Assembly (NCBI GenBank): GCA_027665725.1
Contig: JAQDDS010000001.1
Location: forward strand, 496,001 to 560,000
From: Streptococcaceae bacterium AF77-01CM03A
GTDB lineage: Bacteria; Bacillota; Bacilli; Lactobacillales; Streptococcaceae
Direction of reading: 5' to 3'
DNA: 64,000 bases
In this document: positions 8,511-16,953 of the stretch, piece by piece
How positions within the stretch are numbered: position 1 is the stretch's first letter
How the letters are laid out: each line of letters starts with the position of its first letter
Made by a program: the position numbers and the translations under genes
Notes under the pieces: model-generated
Databases searched by the model: none
Told to the model about the DNA's origin: nothing
The model's input: only the letters and a program-made list of their open reading frames with translations

Positions 8511-9965
8511 TTAGTTCTCCTTTCTTTCAATGACATTGATATGATTGACCTCTGGATCTTCAGTACCTTGGAGTGAACAACCACGTTCTTTGGCGAATTG
8601 AATATAATCGACAATTTCTCGTGTAATCCGTTCACCTGGCGCCAGGATTGGGATGCCAGGAGGATAGCACATGACAAATTCCCCACAGACTTGACCAATG
8701 GACTCGTCCAAGGTTAAACTTCTTCTATCTGAGTAAAAGGCTTCCTGAGGAGACAGCACCAACTCTGGTTGGATATATTCTCCAGCAATCAAGTCCTTCC
8801 CATCTCGTGAGTATAGTCTCTTGATATCAGCTAAAGCACCGACCAAGCGTTCAATGTCTTGGATACGGTCACCAATCGAAATATAAGCTAAGATATTGCC
8901 AATATCACCAAACTCGATCTGAATGTCATATTCATCCCGTAAGAGATCATAAACTTCAATCCCTGTTAAACCAATCCCCTGAGTGTAGACTGATAACTTA
9001 GTCACGTCAAAATCACAAACCGAGACACCGTCTATTAACTCTTTTGAGTAGGCGTAATAGCCACCGATGGCATTGATTTCACGTCGAGCATACTCAGATA
9101 ACTCAATAACTTTCTCAAAGGACTCTTTACCACGAAGGGCTAAGTTTCTACGAGAAACATCCAGACTAGCCATTAGCAAGTAGGATGCTGATGTTGACTG
9201 TGTCAAATTAATAATTTGACGTACGTACTCAGAATTCATCTGGTCGCCAACTAAAAGAAGAGAACTTTGAGTCAAGCTACCACCGGACTTATGCATAGAT
9301 ACAGCTGACATATCTGCTCCTGCATCCATAGCAGACAGAGGAAGTTTATCTGTAAAGTGTAGATGAGCACCGTGAGCCTCGTCTACTAAGACTTTCATTC
9401 CTGCGGCGTGAGCCATCTCTGTTAATCCCTTAAGGTCTGAACAAATCCCATAATAGGTTGGATTATTAATTAGAATAGCCTTGGCATCCGGATTTTCCTT
9501 GATTGCTTGGGCAACACGGTCATTCTCAAGCCCCAAAGCAATACCGATTTTGGGATCCACACTCATCTCTATATAGATGGGAATAGCTCCGCATAAAACG
9601 AGTGCATTAATGGCTGATTTATGGACATTTCGAGGAAGGATGATTTTATCACCGGATTTACAGGTGGAAAGAATCATGGTTTGCACGGATGAGGTTGTCC
9701 CGCCAATCATTAAAAAGGCATGGGCCGCTCCAAAAGCTTCTGCAGCTAGTTCCTCAGCTTCTCTGATAATCGAAATAGGATGACCCAGATTATCCAATGG
9801 CTTCATAGAATTAACATCTATACCTACACATTTTTCTCCTAAAAGTTCAACTAACTCTGGATTTCCACGGCCACGCTTGTGACCTGGTACATCGAAAGGT
9901 ACAATTCTTTTCTTTCGTAACTTGACCAGTCCCTCATAAATTGGAGCTTGGTTTTGATTTAACAT
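8511..9965 (-). CDS. speA: Orn/Lys/Arg decarboxylase family, probable arginine decarboxylase
   Basis: A fold-I PLP-dependent decarboxylase of 484 residues from my chosen start. VPFDVPGHKRG near the N-terminus, LVDEAHGAHLHF, and the PLP lysine in AVSMHKSGGSLTQSS are diagnostic. The compact length fits the Gram-positive biosynthetic type. Pneumococcal annotation calls the orthologue cad (lysine decarboxylase), but downstream aguA and aguB demand agmatine, so arginine is the likely substrate. I chose the ATG at 9965 (MLNQNQAPIYEG); an in-frame ATG at 9989 would add eight residues, and the GGAG between the two ATGs favours the inner one. It is the first gene of the polyamine operon, about 70 bases after a structured RNA with a terminator. 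Confidence 0.93.
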   Translation of the reverse strand: MLNQNQAPIYEGLVKLRKKRIVPFDVPGHKRGRGNPELVELLGEKCVGIDVNSMKPLDNLGHPISIIREAEELAAEAFGAAHAFLMIGGTTSSVQTMILSTCKSGDKIILPRNVHKSAINALVLCGAIPIYIEMSVDPKIGIALGLENDRVAQAIKENPDAKAILINNPTYYGICSDLKGLTEMAHAAGMKVLVDEAHGAHLHFTDKLPLSAMDAGADMSAVSMHKSGGSLTQSSLLLVGDQMNSEYVRQIINLTQSTSASYLLMASLDVSRRNLALRGKESFEKVIELSEYARREINAIGGYYAYSKELIDGVSVCDFDVTKLSVYTQGIGLTGIEVYDLLRDEYDIQIEFGDIGNILAYISIGDRIQDIERLVGALADIKRLYSRDGKDLIAGEYIQPELVLSPQEAFYSDRRSLTLDESIGQVCGEFVMCYPPGIPILAPGERITREIVDYIQFAKERGCSLQGTEDPEVNHINVIERKEN

Positions 9966-10032
9966 TATAAAGACATACTCCTTTACCATAGTTTTACACC
10001 TTAACCATGTAAGGCTCTAAAGGATACTTATG

Positions 10033-10058
10033 AAAAAAGAGCAGGTTGGCACCTGCTC
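10033..10058 (-). terminator. Intrinsic terminator at the end of the polyamine leader RNA
   Basis: On the minus strand an eight-base-pair perfect stem, GAGCAGGT with ACCTGCTC around a four-base loop, is followed by six T residues. It lies about 70 bases before the decarboxylase start and downstream of a strong promoter in the same direction. It would end a stand-alone RNA or act as an attenuator for the operon. Confidence 0.8.
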
Positions 10059-10365
10059 TACAATCTACTGACGTGTTTATGTTTGTTTCTTTTGAGTATG
10101 TCTGTTCCTGATGTTTCCTAACTCTCTAGTAGCAAATATTACGTACTTTATTGATCGTTTCACAAGATGACGTGTGCTTTCACCACACTAACAAATCTAT
10201 ACGAATTAGGACAAGTGCCCTAACATCAACTTATAAAAGTAGGCTTTTAACCCTATCAATAATGTGGCTTTTCAACCACGCTTCGGCATTCAACCCTGCC
10301 TGTCCGTAGGCATTTTTTACTCGGGTTTATATTTACTAGAAAACATCTTCTCATTTTCTAAGCTT
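10033..10365 (-). ncRNA. Structured leader or stand-alone ncRNA before the polyamine operon
   Basis: A region of about 330 nt transcribed toward the polyamine operon and rich in short local hairpins. Minus-strand stems are seen at 10297-10312, 10285-10300 (mutually exclusive with the first, because 10297-10300 would pair both ways), 10264-10279, 10240-10255, 10206-10223 and 10172-10188. Three hairpins share a loop of the type TTGAAAAG, GTTAAAAG or GTGAAAG flanked by G/C stems. An ACACGTCA octamer occurs twice, at 10069-10076 and 10168-10175. A 32-codon frame (MRRCFLVNINPSKKC...) from an ATG near 10352 lacks a clear ribosome site. I do not recognise tmRNA, RNase P, T-box, S-adenosylmethionine or PyrR signatures. 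A polyamine- or arginine-sensing leader is plausible but unproven. Confidence 0.6.
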
Positions 10366-10369
10366 TATA

Positions 10370-10398
10370 ACTATATCATTTTTACACATATTTGTAAA
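10370..10398 (-). promoter_or_regulatory. Strong promoter of the polyamine leader RNA
   Basis: TTTACA (10393-10398) and TATAGT (10370-10375) are separated by exactly 17 bases, and a TG at the extended -10 position gives TGATATAGT. The expected start is near 10363-10365. Confidence 0.75.
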
Positions 10399-10492
10399 GT
10401 ATTTTGGGGAAACTTTATAAATTATTTATATTTTTGTTCGTATTTTTACTATACCTAAAAATTGAAAACTATTTCAAATTTGCCTTTAAATA

Positions 10493-10527
10493 ATAAAATA
10501 GGAACTAAGTTTGGTAGCTCCTATTTT
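10493..10527. terminator. Hairpin terminator downstream of the CbrC-like gene
   Basis: ATAGGA pairs with TCCTAT, and inside that CTA pairs with TAG across an A/C mismatch, with T-rich tails on both strands. On the minus strand it would end transcripts from the 10662-12051 genes; the A/T flanks allow either direction. Between it and the gene end at 10662 I see no other feature. Confidence 0.6.
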
Positions 10528-10661
10528 TCATATGATAACTTAATAGATGACAAAAGTATACTAAGATAAAATGTTCCGATTTTCATACCCTTAAATTAGA
10601 TTAATGATTAGTCGTTAAAATTCCAAAGAAATTTATGTTATTGTGCTTGTATCGTTAAAAA

Positions 10662-11513
10662 TTAATCCGCATCAACCCAAATCTGGTATTTTTGACAGTG
10701 GAGGCATCTGAAAAGATAGCCGCAAAGAGAGCCATCCTTAACCAAGTATTCTTCAATATCTTGATATTCTCCACGCTCTTCATAGTCTGCCAAGACTTGC
10801 TCAGCGATTCCCATATCCATCAATTCTCGAGTGCCAACTGTACCCAAGTAAGCACAATAATCTTGGCAACAAGAAAGCCAATTTTCTCCCTGCCAACTCA
10901 AGTAGCCTGGAGTCTGACAAAAAAGCAGCTGATTCTTTTCTGGATCCAATTCACCCTGCCACTCTGCATCTTGGATAAATTCCGCATCGAATTTCTTAGC
11001 TGCTAGCCCACTTGCAATGCACATTGGGCAAAGATATTCTATATCCTCGATACTATAAGGTATAAGGGCATAATAAACATTGCTTTCTTTCCCACAAGAT
11101 GGACAAACCTTGGCTTCTCCTTCAACAAATGAACCTGTAGCTAATGGATCTGGATGATAAGGGAAATGGGGCAAAGTCTTTAATAAGTTCTGCTTTTGCT
11201 TCTTCTCTTCCTTTCTTAGAGGACGAGGAAGGGCAAAACGATCGCCATGACTCTGACTCATTTCTTGTAAACAGCTCAGTTTCTTTATCTGTTTTCGATC
11301 AGGTTTGTCTAAGATTTCGGTCAATAAGCTATAGGCACTAGTGTAGAGACCCAATTGTTCATAGAGGTCAACTAAGACTTTCTTCTCTTCTAAATCATCT
11401 GACTCAGCTAATTCATCAGCCAAATCATAAAGAGCTGCAACACTTGAAGGATGCCCATCTTGGTCTAAGTATTGTTTTTTTAATGTAATGTATTTTTCTA
11501 AAAATGGATTCAT
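10662..11513 (-). CDS. CbrC family protein (UPF0167) with N-terminal extension
   Basis: A 283-residue protein. The C-terminal 180 residues carry the CbrC/UPF0167 pattern: FPYHPDPLATGSF, then cysteine pairs in KVCPSCGKES, YLCPMCIASGLAAKKFD, LSCCQDYCAYLG and FRCLHCQKYQIWVDAD, suggesting a zinc-binding fold. The first 100 residues are a helical, charged extension of unknown role. CbrC was named for colicin E2 tolerance in E. coli, and the domain recurs among polymorphic-toxin immunity genes; here no toxin is adjacent. It follows the YfbM-like gene by about 30 bases, so the pair is probably co-transcribed. Confidence 0.8.
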   Translation of the reverse strand: MNPFLEKYITLKKQYLDQDGHPSSVAALYDLADELAESDDLEEKKVLVDLYEQLGLYTSAYSLLTEILDKPDRKQIKKLSCLQEMSQSHGDRFALPRPLRKEEKKQKQNLLKTLPHFPYHPDPLATGSFVEGEAKVCPSCGKESNVYYALIPYSIEDIEYLCPMCIASGLAAKKFDAEFIQDAEWQGELDPEKNQLLFCQTPGYLSWQGENWLSCCQDYCAYLGTVGTRELMDMGIAEQVLADYEERGEYQDIEEYLVKDGSLCGYLFRCLHCQKYQIWVDAD

Positions 11514-11544
11514 AGGATTACCTTTCTAATGGAATATAAAAACC

Positions 11545-12051
11545 TTAACAAATAGTCACTAAGACATTCCCGTTTAGCTTTAAGATTTCCTTGTAAAAGT
11601 CTTTCATTTTGACAAAGCAGGTCAAAATATCATCCTTGATTTCTTCCTCTTCCTCAAGATAATCCCAAATATCAGGATACAAATCCGCTTTCTTACAGGC
11701 TTCCATACTAAAGTCAGTCATAGCCCTGTCCATGTCAAAACTTTCTAAAGCTTCTACAATCTCGGCTATCTTGTTTTTTTCAGTATAGGCGATATATTCA
11801 GATACATCCTCTAGAGGAGTCACCCCTAAAACAGCTTCTCTCAAGGGATTGTCATCCAAAAATTCTGAACTACTAAATCCTGTCAAGACAAAGACCAAGG
11901 CATCCCACATTTTATCGATATCCAGAAAAATTTCATATTCTTCTGCATAATCTTCCTCTAGGTCAAGCAAGTCTTCTTCCTCATTAGAAAGTAGCTTTAT
12001 TTGTTTTAATTCATCGTCTGGTAAATATTGATAATTGGCAATCATTCCCAT
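11545..12051 (-). CDS. YfbM/DUF1877 family protein
   Basis: A 168-residue acidic protein beginning MGMIANYQYLPDDEL, with DIDKMWDALVFVLTG near residue 45 and NPLREAVLGVTPLEDVSEYI near residue 70, the two conserved blocks of DUF1877 (YfbM). The family is counted among candidate immunity proteins of contact-dependent toxins, but no biochemical role is settled. AAGGAG precedes the ATG. It is divergently oriented to the membrane-protein gene at 12173. Confidence 0.85.
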   Translation of the reverse strand: MGMIANYQYLPDDELKQIKLLSNEEEDLLDLEEDYAEEYEIFLDIDKMWDALVFVLTGFSSSEFLDDNPLREAVLGVTPLEDVSEYIAYTEKNKIAEIVEALESFDMDRAMTDFSMEACKKADLYPDIWDYLEEEEEIKDDILTCFVKMKDFYKEILKLNGNVLVTIC

Positions 12052-12117
12052 GATTTTACTCCTTTGAATCTTTTAGGATAATACTGATTTTTCTAAATCT
12101 ATTTCTTTAGAAAATGC

Positions 12118-12123
12118 TATAAT
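12118..12123 (+). promoter_or_regulatory. Extended -10 promoter of the 12173 gene
   Basis: TGCTATAAT on the plus strand, about 50 bases before the ATG, which itself is preceded by GGGGGAAG. Confidence 0.55.
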
Positions 12124-12172
12124 GGAGCTAACAAAGTTGTTCTCTAGCAATTGAAAAACGGGGGAAGTAGTC

Positions 12173-13192
12173 ATGTTCACTAGTTTTGTTTTAGGGTTTT
12201 ATGCTCTTTTCTTTCTGTCCTTATCCTTTACCATTTATCTCTATATCAGACTTGTAGTTGCGGTTAAAAAAGGCAAAGACATTCCAAAATGGATTTATAA
12301 ACTTGGCCATGCTGTTCAAGGAAGAATTCACGTTGACTATGAAGAAATCACTGATGCTAATGCCCTTAAAGAGATTCATTGGTTCTTGCTAATCTATCTA
12401 ATCGTAAATCTACTCCTATTGGCTGTCTTCTACTATCATGATAATAGCTTTCCTCAAGCCATTTATGAATGTTTGAAAAAACAATTTCTCATCGTACTTG
12501 TTAGTATGATTTTAAAAAGTCTTGGAAAATTTGTTGTACTAGCTATAAGAAAAAACTTTCATAACAGTCATTCCTATGCATCAACCAACGCTTTTATCGG
12601 GACAGCTTTTTTAACGAGTTATGTTTTTATGTTCTGCATGATGATGAGTGGCCTTCCAGCGCAACCTGTTCCAGTAACCATTCAAGATACCACTGTCGTT
12701 ATCGGTGAGACCAAGGCTTCCGAGCTTTTGGAGCATGGGTTCACCTTTGGAGATAAAGGCGCGGAGAGCTTGATTACCAATCCCAAAAACGACCACTTCT
12801 ACTACGGTCAGCTTCTCGAAGTCAAGCGGGATGATCAGTCCTTTGGCTTTATGAACCTCACTCCTACAGGAAAAGATACTGATCAACTCAAAAACTGTGT
12901 CATTACCTACTATAGAACGCCCAAGGATCCCCATCAGTTGCAGGAAATTTCTATCAATCATGTCAAGCTAGCAAATCTCAAGCTCCAAGACTTTCAAACA
13001 CGAAAATTAATCGATATCTTTGAAGTCAATCCTGCTGATTATAATGTCTCTGATACCGATGCCAACTTCATCCTAACCATCCAAACAGCAGATTACGATC
13101 TCTGGAAAAGATACCGTATTGAAGTCAAGTTCAATTCAGATGGTTCGCTTGATAGCTATGGTGTTAGAGCCCAAGAAAGCATGTGGGAATGA
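12173..13192 (+). CDS. Uncharacterised membrane protein with a soluble C-terminal domain
   Basis: A 339-residue protein that I do not recognise. Hydrophobic segments lie at about residues 4-27, 70-90, 103-125 and 140-160. A soluble region of about 175 residues follows, containing DTTVVIGETKASELLEHGFTF and FGFMNLTPTGKD, reminiscent of the short beta-rich repeats in streptococcal membrane-anchored unknowns. It is the only plus-strand gene between 3.3 and 36.9 kb. It converges with the gene at 13225 over only about 30 bases, and no clear terminator separates them. Confidence 0.75.
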   Translation: MFTSFVLGFYALFFLSLSFTIYLYIRLVVAVKKGKDIPKWIYKLGHAVQGRIHVDYEEITDANALKEIHWFLLIYLIVNLLLLAVFYYHDNSFPQAIYECLKKQFLIVLVSMILKSLGKFVVLAIRKNFHNSHSYASTNAFIGTAFLTSYVFMFCMMMSGLPAQPVPVTIQDTTVVIGETKASELLEHGFTFGDKGAESLITNPKNDHFYYGQLLEVKRDDQSFGFMNLTPTGKDTDQLKNCVITYYRTPKDPHQLQEISINHVKLANLKLQDFQTRKLIDIFEVNPADYNVSDTDANFILTIQTADYDLWKRYRIEVKFNSDGSLDSYGVRAQESMWE

Positions 13193-13224
13193 TTCAGCCT
13201 TATTTTCCTCTTATCAGATAGACA

Positions 13225-14037
13225 TTAGACTGAAAAAATATCATCGACAAGTTTATAGGTTTCGATGAATCTAAGGCCAGAGGAACCTTTATCTCTAGTG
13301 ATTTCTTCATAAATATCTTCTAAATTTTGGGCAGGTGCTAGCATCCAAAGACTAAAAGGTCTAAGTTTCACCTGTCCAATTTTTTCAATATTTTCTAATA
13401 ATTGTCCTAAATCTTTGTGATTGAACCAGCAGTCTGTAACGAGAGCAAACTTTGTATTGTCCATCTTACAGGAGATTTGACTGGTCAAAAAATCATCGAT
13501 GGTGGGCTTTTTTGTTTGTAAGAGGCGCGTGCAAGCCAGATGGTACTCAAGCTTTCTAGGACTCTGCTCAACCATAGATACAAAGACAAGACCATACTCA
13601 TCTTCGAACTTTACAGCAAGGATATCTCCTTCTTCAAAGTAAGGTTTGCGTTTAGCTTTTGCTTTAGGAACCTTTAGAGGTCTAGGATTTTCAGTTTGCA
13701 ACTGGATAGCAAGTTTATCCAAGACCTTTTGCCTTTGTTTCAAAGCCTTTGAGTCTATTTCCAACCAAAATGGATCAGCCCCTTTTTTGATAAGCACCAA
13801 GGTTTTATCTCTGATATCGTCTGTCAGGTAACCAATCTTCCACAGTGAGTAGGCAAGAGCAGTCCAATAAATTTCTGTAAAAAAGTCTGTTTGACAGTAA
13901 TCTTTCTCCTCATCGAGGATATCCTTTATAATGTTCGTCACCTGTTCACCGTCTCTATAGCGACCGACTACTTCATTGTAAATGTCATAACCTAGATCAC
14001 TGTCAATGATTTTAATGCCATCAATAGCCATACTCAA
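13225..14037 (-). CDS. Imm26-like immunity family protein
   Basis: A 270-residue protein. Residues 4-95 are helical (DGIKIIDSDLGYDIYNEV, then a region around FTEIYWTALAYSLWKIGYL). After a basic linker (KVPKAKAKRKP), a beta-rich domain begins with FEEGDILAVKFEDEYGLVFV near residue 130, which resembles the opening of Imm26 domains (a GDI-x-A-x-PLEDG-x-YGFG-type pattern). I infer a candidate immunity protein or an orphan relative; no toxin gene is nearby. The ATG is preceded by GGAG and the gene lies 27 bases downstream of the next minus-strand gene. Confidence 0.6.
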   Translation of the reverse strand: MSMAIDGIKIIDSDLGYDIYNEVVGRYRDGEQVTNIIKDILDEEKDYCQTDFFTEIYWTALAYSLWKIGYLTDDIRDKTLVLIKKGADPFWLEIDSKALKQRQKVLDKLAIQLQTENPRPLKVPKAKAKRKPYFEEGDILAVKFEDEYGLVFVSMVEQSPRKLEYHLACTRLLQTKKPTIDDFLTSQISCKMDNTKFALVTDCWFNHKDLGQLLENIEKIGQVKLRPFSLWMLAPAQNLEDIYEEITRDKGSSGLRFIETYKLVDDIFSV

Positions 14038-14064
14038 CTCCTATATCTTATTAAATCTCAAAGC

Positions 14065-14376
14065 TTATTTAATCTTATGCTTATTCATTTTTTCTTTGAA
14101 AATATCTGTAAGAATTTGTCGTAAGTCTTGAGCTTCCTTTTCAGGAAGTTGGCCTTCTTGTTCAGCAACGGCGTATAATTCTGGATACTCAAGTGTAATT
14201 CTCTTGACAGTACGTGTAATGGCATGTCTTCTAACAAAAAACGGGATACGCTTAATCATCTCTTGAGGAATTAGAGCGATTATCTTATCGGCTGTTTCCT
14301 TATCGCTAAGTTTAGAAAAAGTTAATCCCTTTTTAATCATTTCTTGTTCTTGTTCTGTAAAATCATGTAATTCCAT
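14065..14376 (-). CDS. Hypothetical basic protein, 103 residues
   Basis: I start at the ATG at 14376 (MELHDFTEQEQEMIKKG), preceded by GAGGAGTAGACAT; the frame is open for a further 32 codons upstream, but those overlap the next gene and have no better ribosome site. The product is helical and basic at the C-terminus (KEKMNKHKIK), with no recognised domain. It follows the 60-residue membrane protein by four bases, so it is co-transcribed with it and the lipoprotein. Confidence 0.6.
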   Translation of the reverse strand: MELHDFTEQEQEMIKKGLTFSKLSDKETADKIIALIPQEMIKRIPFFVRRHAITRTVKRITLEYPELYAVAEQEGQLPEKEAQDLRQILTDIFKEKMNKHKIK

Positions 14377-14380
14377 ATGT

Positions 14381-14563
14381 CTACTCCTCATCTTCACTGA
14401 CTTCCCAAATCTCAGCTTGGTAGGGTTCTCCATCTTCATCGTATCGATTGATATAACCAATAAATTTTTCATTCTTTTTTGGTTTGTACTGAGTACCCTT
14501 GATTGTCGTAGTAGCCCATGTTCCTATCAAGAATAAAACGACCAGTCCCAGCAAAGTATCCAT
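14381..14563 (-). CDS. Small single-span membrane protein, 60 residues
   Basis: From the ATG at 14563 (GGAAG about nine bases before it) the protein has one N-terminal hydrophobic helix (LLGLVVLFLIGTWATTTI) and an acidic tail with FIGYINRYDEDGEPYQAE. No known family. It lies between the DUF4300-type lipoprotein gene (14 bases upstream) and the 103-residue gene, which suggests an envelope-associated three-gene unit. Confidence 0.65.
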   Translation of the reverse strand: MDTLLGLVVLFLIGTWATTTIKGTQYKPKKNEKFIGYINRYDEDGEPYQAEIWEVSEDEE

Positions 14564-14577
14564 AATAATCACTTCCT

Positions 14578-15456
14578 TTAGACTTGAACCCACTTATCAT
14601 TATCCATAATAAACGGCTTCGCTAAACCTTCGCCTGTATAGTTTTCGTATTTTGTATCTAGATATTTGTAACAATCTTCCTTAGTTGCAAATTTGATGGC
14701 TTGATAAGGCTCTTCAAAGGTCAGCTTTTCGACAAAGAGATAACCGTCTTCGCTTGGCACAAGTATTCCGACATGACCAATAAAGAGGGATTGACCATCC
14801 AAGTCATCATGGACGACTACGGAGAGCATTCTTGCATTTTCATTAAATTTGAATTGAGAAAGGAATTGTTCCATCTTTGCAGCATGAACTTTGACATCTG
14901 TCGTTGCTTCGGTCTTGACTCTTGAGAATAAAATATCAAAAGCATCCTTGTCTTCCTCACCAAAGACCTTACCTTTGTCAATGGCATCATTATCGACAAA
15001 CAAGAGAGAATCATCTTTCTCTAATTTAGGAATTTCGATAGAATTTTTTAATAAACAATAACTGTTAATACGACAGTTGGTAGCAACAAAATCACCCTTT
15101 TTAGGTGTCCAAAGATTGCTTATCTTTTCAACATCATAGTCTGTTTTAGTAAATGTAGAAAAATCTCCAGTTAACCCAACTGAACCTACAGTAGCGTTAT
15201 AATCATTTACAAGGTTGAAAAATGCATCGACACTATCTTTATCCAAATATGCAACCAAGGCTTTTCGAACTTCTTCTACACTCGGTTGATTGTTCAAATT
15301 GCTATAAGTTGCTTTCCAGGAAACCTGATTGGACTGTGATTGACTGGCTGAAGTTTCAGTAGTTCCATCAGATGTCTTTTGAACTTGACTACATGCCATT
15401 AAGCTTAAAAGAAGCATTGAGCTAAGGCCAATAGTTGCTAATCTTTTAAATTTCAT
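14578..15456 (-). CDS. DUF4300-type lipoprotein
   Basis: A 292-residue secreted protein with a lipoprotein signal peptide: basic start MKFKRL, hydrophobic core and lipobox LSLMAC with the modified Cys near residue 22. A Ser/Thr-rich linker follows. The mature domain (SVEEVRKALVAYLDKDSVDAFF; KGDFVATNCRINSYCLL; SVVVHDDLDGQSLFIGHVGIL) corresponds to the DUF4300 family of Firmicute lipoproteins. Function unknown. It is first in a compact unit with two small genes. Confidence 0.75.
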   Translation of the reverse strand: MKFKRLATIGLSSMLLLSLMACSQVQKTSDGTTETSASQSQSNQVSWKATYSNLNNQPSVEEVRKALVAYLDKDSVDAFFNLVNDYNATVGSVGLTGDFSTFTKTDYDVEKISNLWTPKKGDFVATNCRINSYCLLKNSIEIPKLEKDDSLLFVDNDAIDKGKVFGEEDKDAFDILFSRVKTEATTDVKVHAAKMEQFLSQFKFNENARMLSVVVHDDLDGQSLFIGHVGILVPSEDGYLFVEKLTFEEPYQAIKFATKEDCYKYLDTKYENYTGEGLAKPFIMDNDKWVQV

Positions 15457-15508
15457 AGGTTTTCCTTTGATAAAATATCGTTAAATAAATGATTTAAACT
15501 TAAAAATC

Positions 15509-16390
15509 TTATTCTTTCGGTTGAGAATAGACTTCGATATGCTGACCTAGTACCTTGATTTCTACTGGTAGGTCATCAGATTTATCACCGTCAACATCCG
15601 TTTCCAATTCAGAATCAGAAGAGATTTTGATATGACGAGCTTTTATATACTCGATATTATCATTTACGACGACATCCCCTTTTAATAAATCAGGGATAAC
15701 TGACAATTTAGTAAGGATTGAGGCATCTTTTAGGATCAAAATATTTGCATAACCATCCTTGTCTTCGTCAAAGATTTTTTTGTCAGCGAAATAATTGGTA
15801 AGGAGAACCAAGACATGACTGGCTGGCCCAATGTAATTTCCATTTTCTGTCTCAACTCTAATGTTGAACGCTTGATCTGTAACAACAGATTTCATGGTGT
15901 TAATCGCATAGGCTAGCATGCCAAATTTTGTTTTATCTTCTATCCCAACGTTATGAATGGCTTCTGGTAGTGAACCAATACTAAAGATATAACCAAAATA
16001 ATTTCCATTTGATTTTCCGATATCAATCTTATTCGTAGAACTAAAATCAAGCTCGTCAATAGCTCCATCAATATCCTGATTGATTTCTAATAGTTTCGTG
16101 ATGAGATTTCCAGTTCCTCCTGGGATAATTGCAAGTTTGGGAATGTAGTCTTTTTCTGCGATACCTGAGATGACTTCATTGACAGTCCCGTCTCCACCGA
16201 AAACAAGGACAGCATCATACTTCTCTTTAGAAGCTTCTGCTGCAAAGTTTGTCGCATCAAGAGCTTTCTCAGTAATTTTAATCTCCACATCTTCAAAATA
16301 GTCTCTAGCTTTATTCTCCAGTTTTACCTTATAATCCAAAGCCTTTTCGCCACCAGATGTTGGATTGATGATTACCATTATTTTATTCAT
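15509..16390 (-). CDS. Diacylglycerol kinase-family lipid kinase (YegS/BmrU-like)
   Basis: A 293-residue DagK-catalytic-domain protein. INPTSGGEKALDYK opens the domain, VLVFGGDGTVNEVISGI near residue 58 is the nucleotide-binding signature and IPGGTGNLITKLL follows near residue 88. The C-terminal half (FDEDKDGYANILILKDAS; ETDVDGDKSDDLPVEIKVL) is the usual lipid-kinase beta domain. It probably phosphorylates diacylglycerol or a related lipid at the inner membrane face. It could also be of the BmrU subgroup, whose substrate is unknown. Confidence 0.9.
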   Translation of the reverse strand: MNKIMVIINPTSGGEKALDYKVKLENKARDYFEDVEIKITEKALDATNFAAEASKEKYDAVLVFGGDGTVNEVISGIAEKDYIPKLAIIPGGTGNLITKLLEINQDIDGAIDELDFSSTNKIDIGKSNGNYFGYIFSIGSLPEAIHNVGIEDKTKFGMLAYAINTMKSVVTDQAFNIRVETENGNYIGPASHVLVLLTNYFADKKIFDEDKDGYANILILKDASILTKLSVIPDLLKGDVVVNDNIEYIKARHIKISSDSELETDVDGDKSDDLPVEIKVLGQHIEVYSQPKE

Positions 16391-16435
16391 TTATAATTCT
16401 CCTGTCATTAGATTTTCATACTTTAACTAACCATC

Positions 16436-16822
16436 TCAAGTTTGGTCCATATAAATTTTGACCGCTTGGCATTCCTGCTCTTTAGCATAGGCAAACACCT
16501 CTGAAGCTCTAATGTAATCAAAGATATTTTCCTCTAAATCTTCATCCCAGATTGATTCATGAAATATTTCATTCTCTTGACATGCTTCATAGAAAATATC
16601 GAGGTGAACCTGATAAAACTCTTCATCTTCATTTGGGGCTTGCCTTACCAACGATAGTTGAAACATTGGCTTATCAGATATAGTTGTAAACGTCCCTGTT
16701 TCAAATAAAATCATCTCATCCTCAATAGGCTCACGGCACAAGTCTTCAAAGATTGCTACCATTTCCTCTAAGGGCATCTTATCGGTGATTCTTTCTCTTA
16801 AAAATTCAAGTGATCGTTTCAT
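16436..16822 (-). CDS. Hypothetical acidic protein, 128 residues
   Basis: A strongly acidic small protein (for example DEDLEENIFDYIRASE) with no motif I recognise. Size, charge and surroundings resemble orphan immunity-type proteins. The start MKRSLEFLRERI is preceded by AGAAAGAG. It lies 45 bases downstream of the lipid kinase in map order but is separate from the following block by a terminator near 16912-16953. Confidence 0.6.
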   Translation of the reverse strand: MKRSLEFLRERITDKMPLEEMVAIFEDLCREPIEDEMILFETGTFTTISDKPMFQLSLVRQAPNEDEEFYQVHLDIFYEACQENEIFHESIWDEDLEENIFDYIRASEVFAYAKEQECQAVKIYMDQT

Positions 16823-16911
16823 ATTTTTTCTCTTTCTAGATAAATAATCGTTCTTGTAAAAAACTTTTTTAAAATAAAATACCTACATCTTATATTATAC
16901 TACATAAACAG

Positions 16912-16953
16912 AAAAAAAGACTGACAAGACGGTTTTCACCTTGGCTTCAGTCT
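16912..16953 (-). terminator. Terminator overlapping the stop of the 16947 gene
   Basis: On the minus strand AGACTGA pairs with TCAGTCT, with an inner CAAG/CTTG stem, followed by seven T residues. The upstream arm includes the TGA stop codon of the gene ending at 16947. Confidence 0.7.

Noticed and set aside
10297..10318. Plus-strand terminator (TGCCT/AGGCA then six T)
   Set aside because: The stem is only five base pairs and is better explained as the first hairpin of the minus-strand RNA; no plus-strand gene ends here.
10033..10365. tmRNA, RNase P RNA or T-box
   Set aside because: The tag reading frame, the conserved RNase P core and the T-box motif are all absent.
10264..10458. 64-codon plus-strand frame antisense to the polyamine leader RNA
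   Set aside because: No ribosome site, low-complexity composition, and it covers hairpins and the promoter of the opposite-strand RNA.
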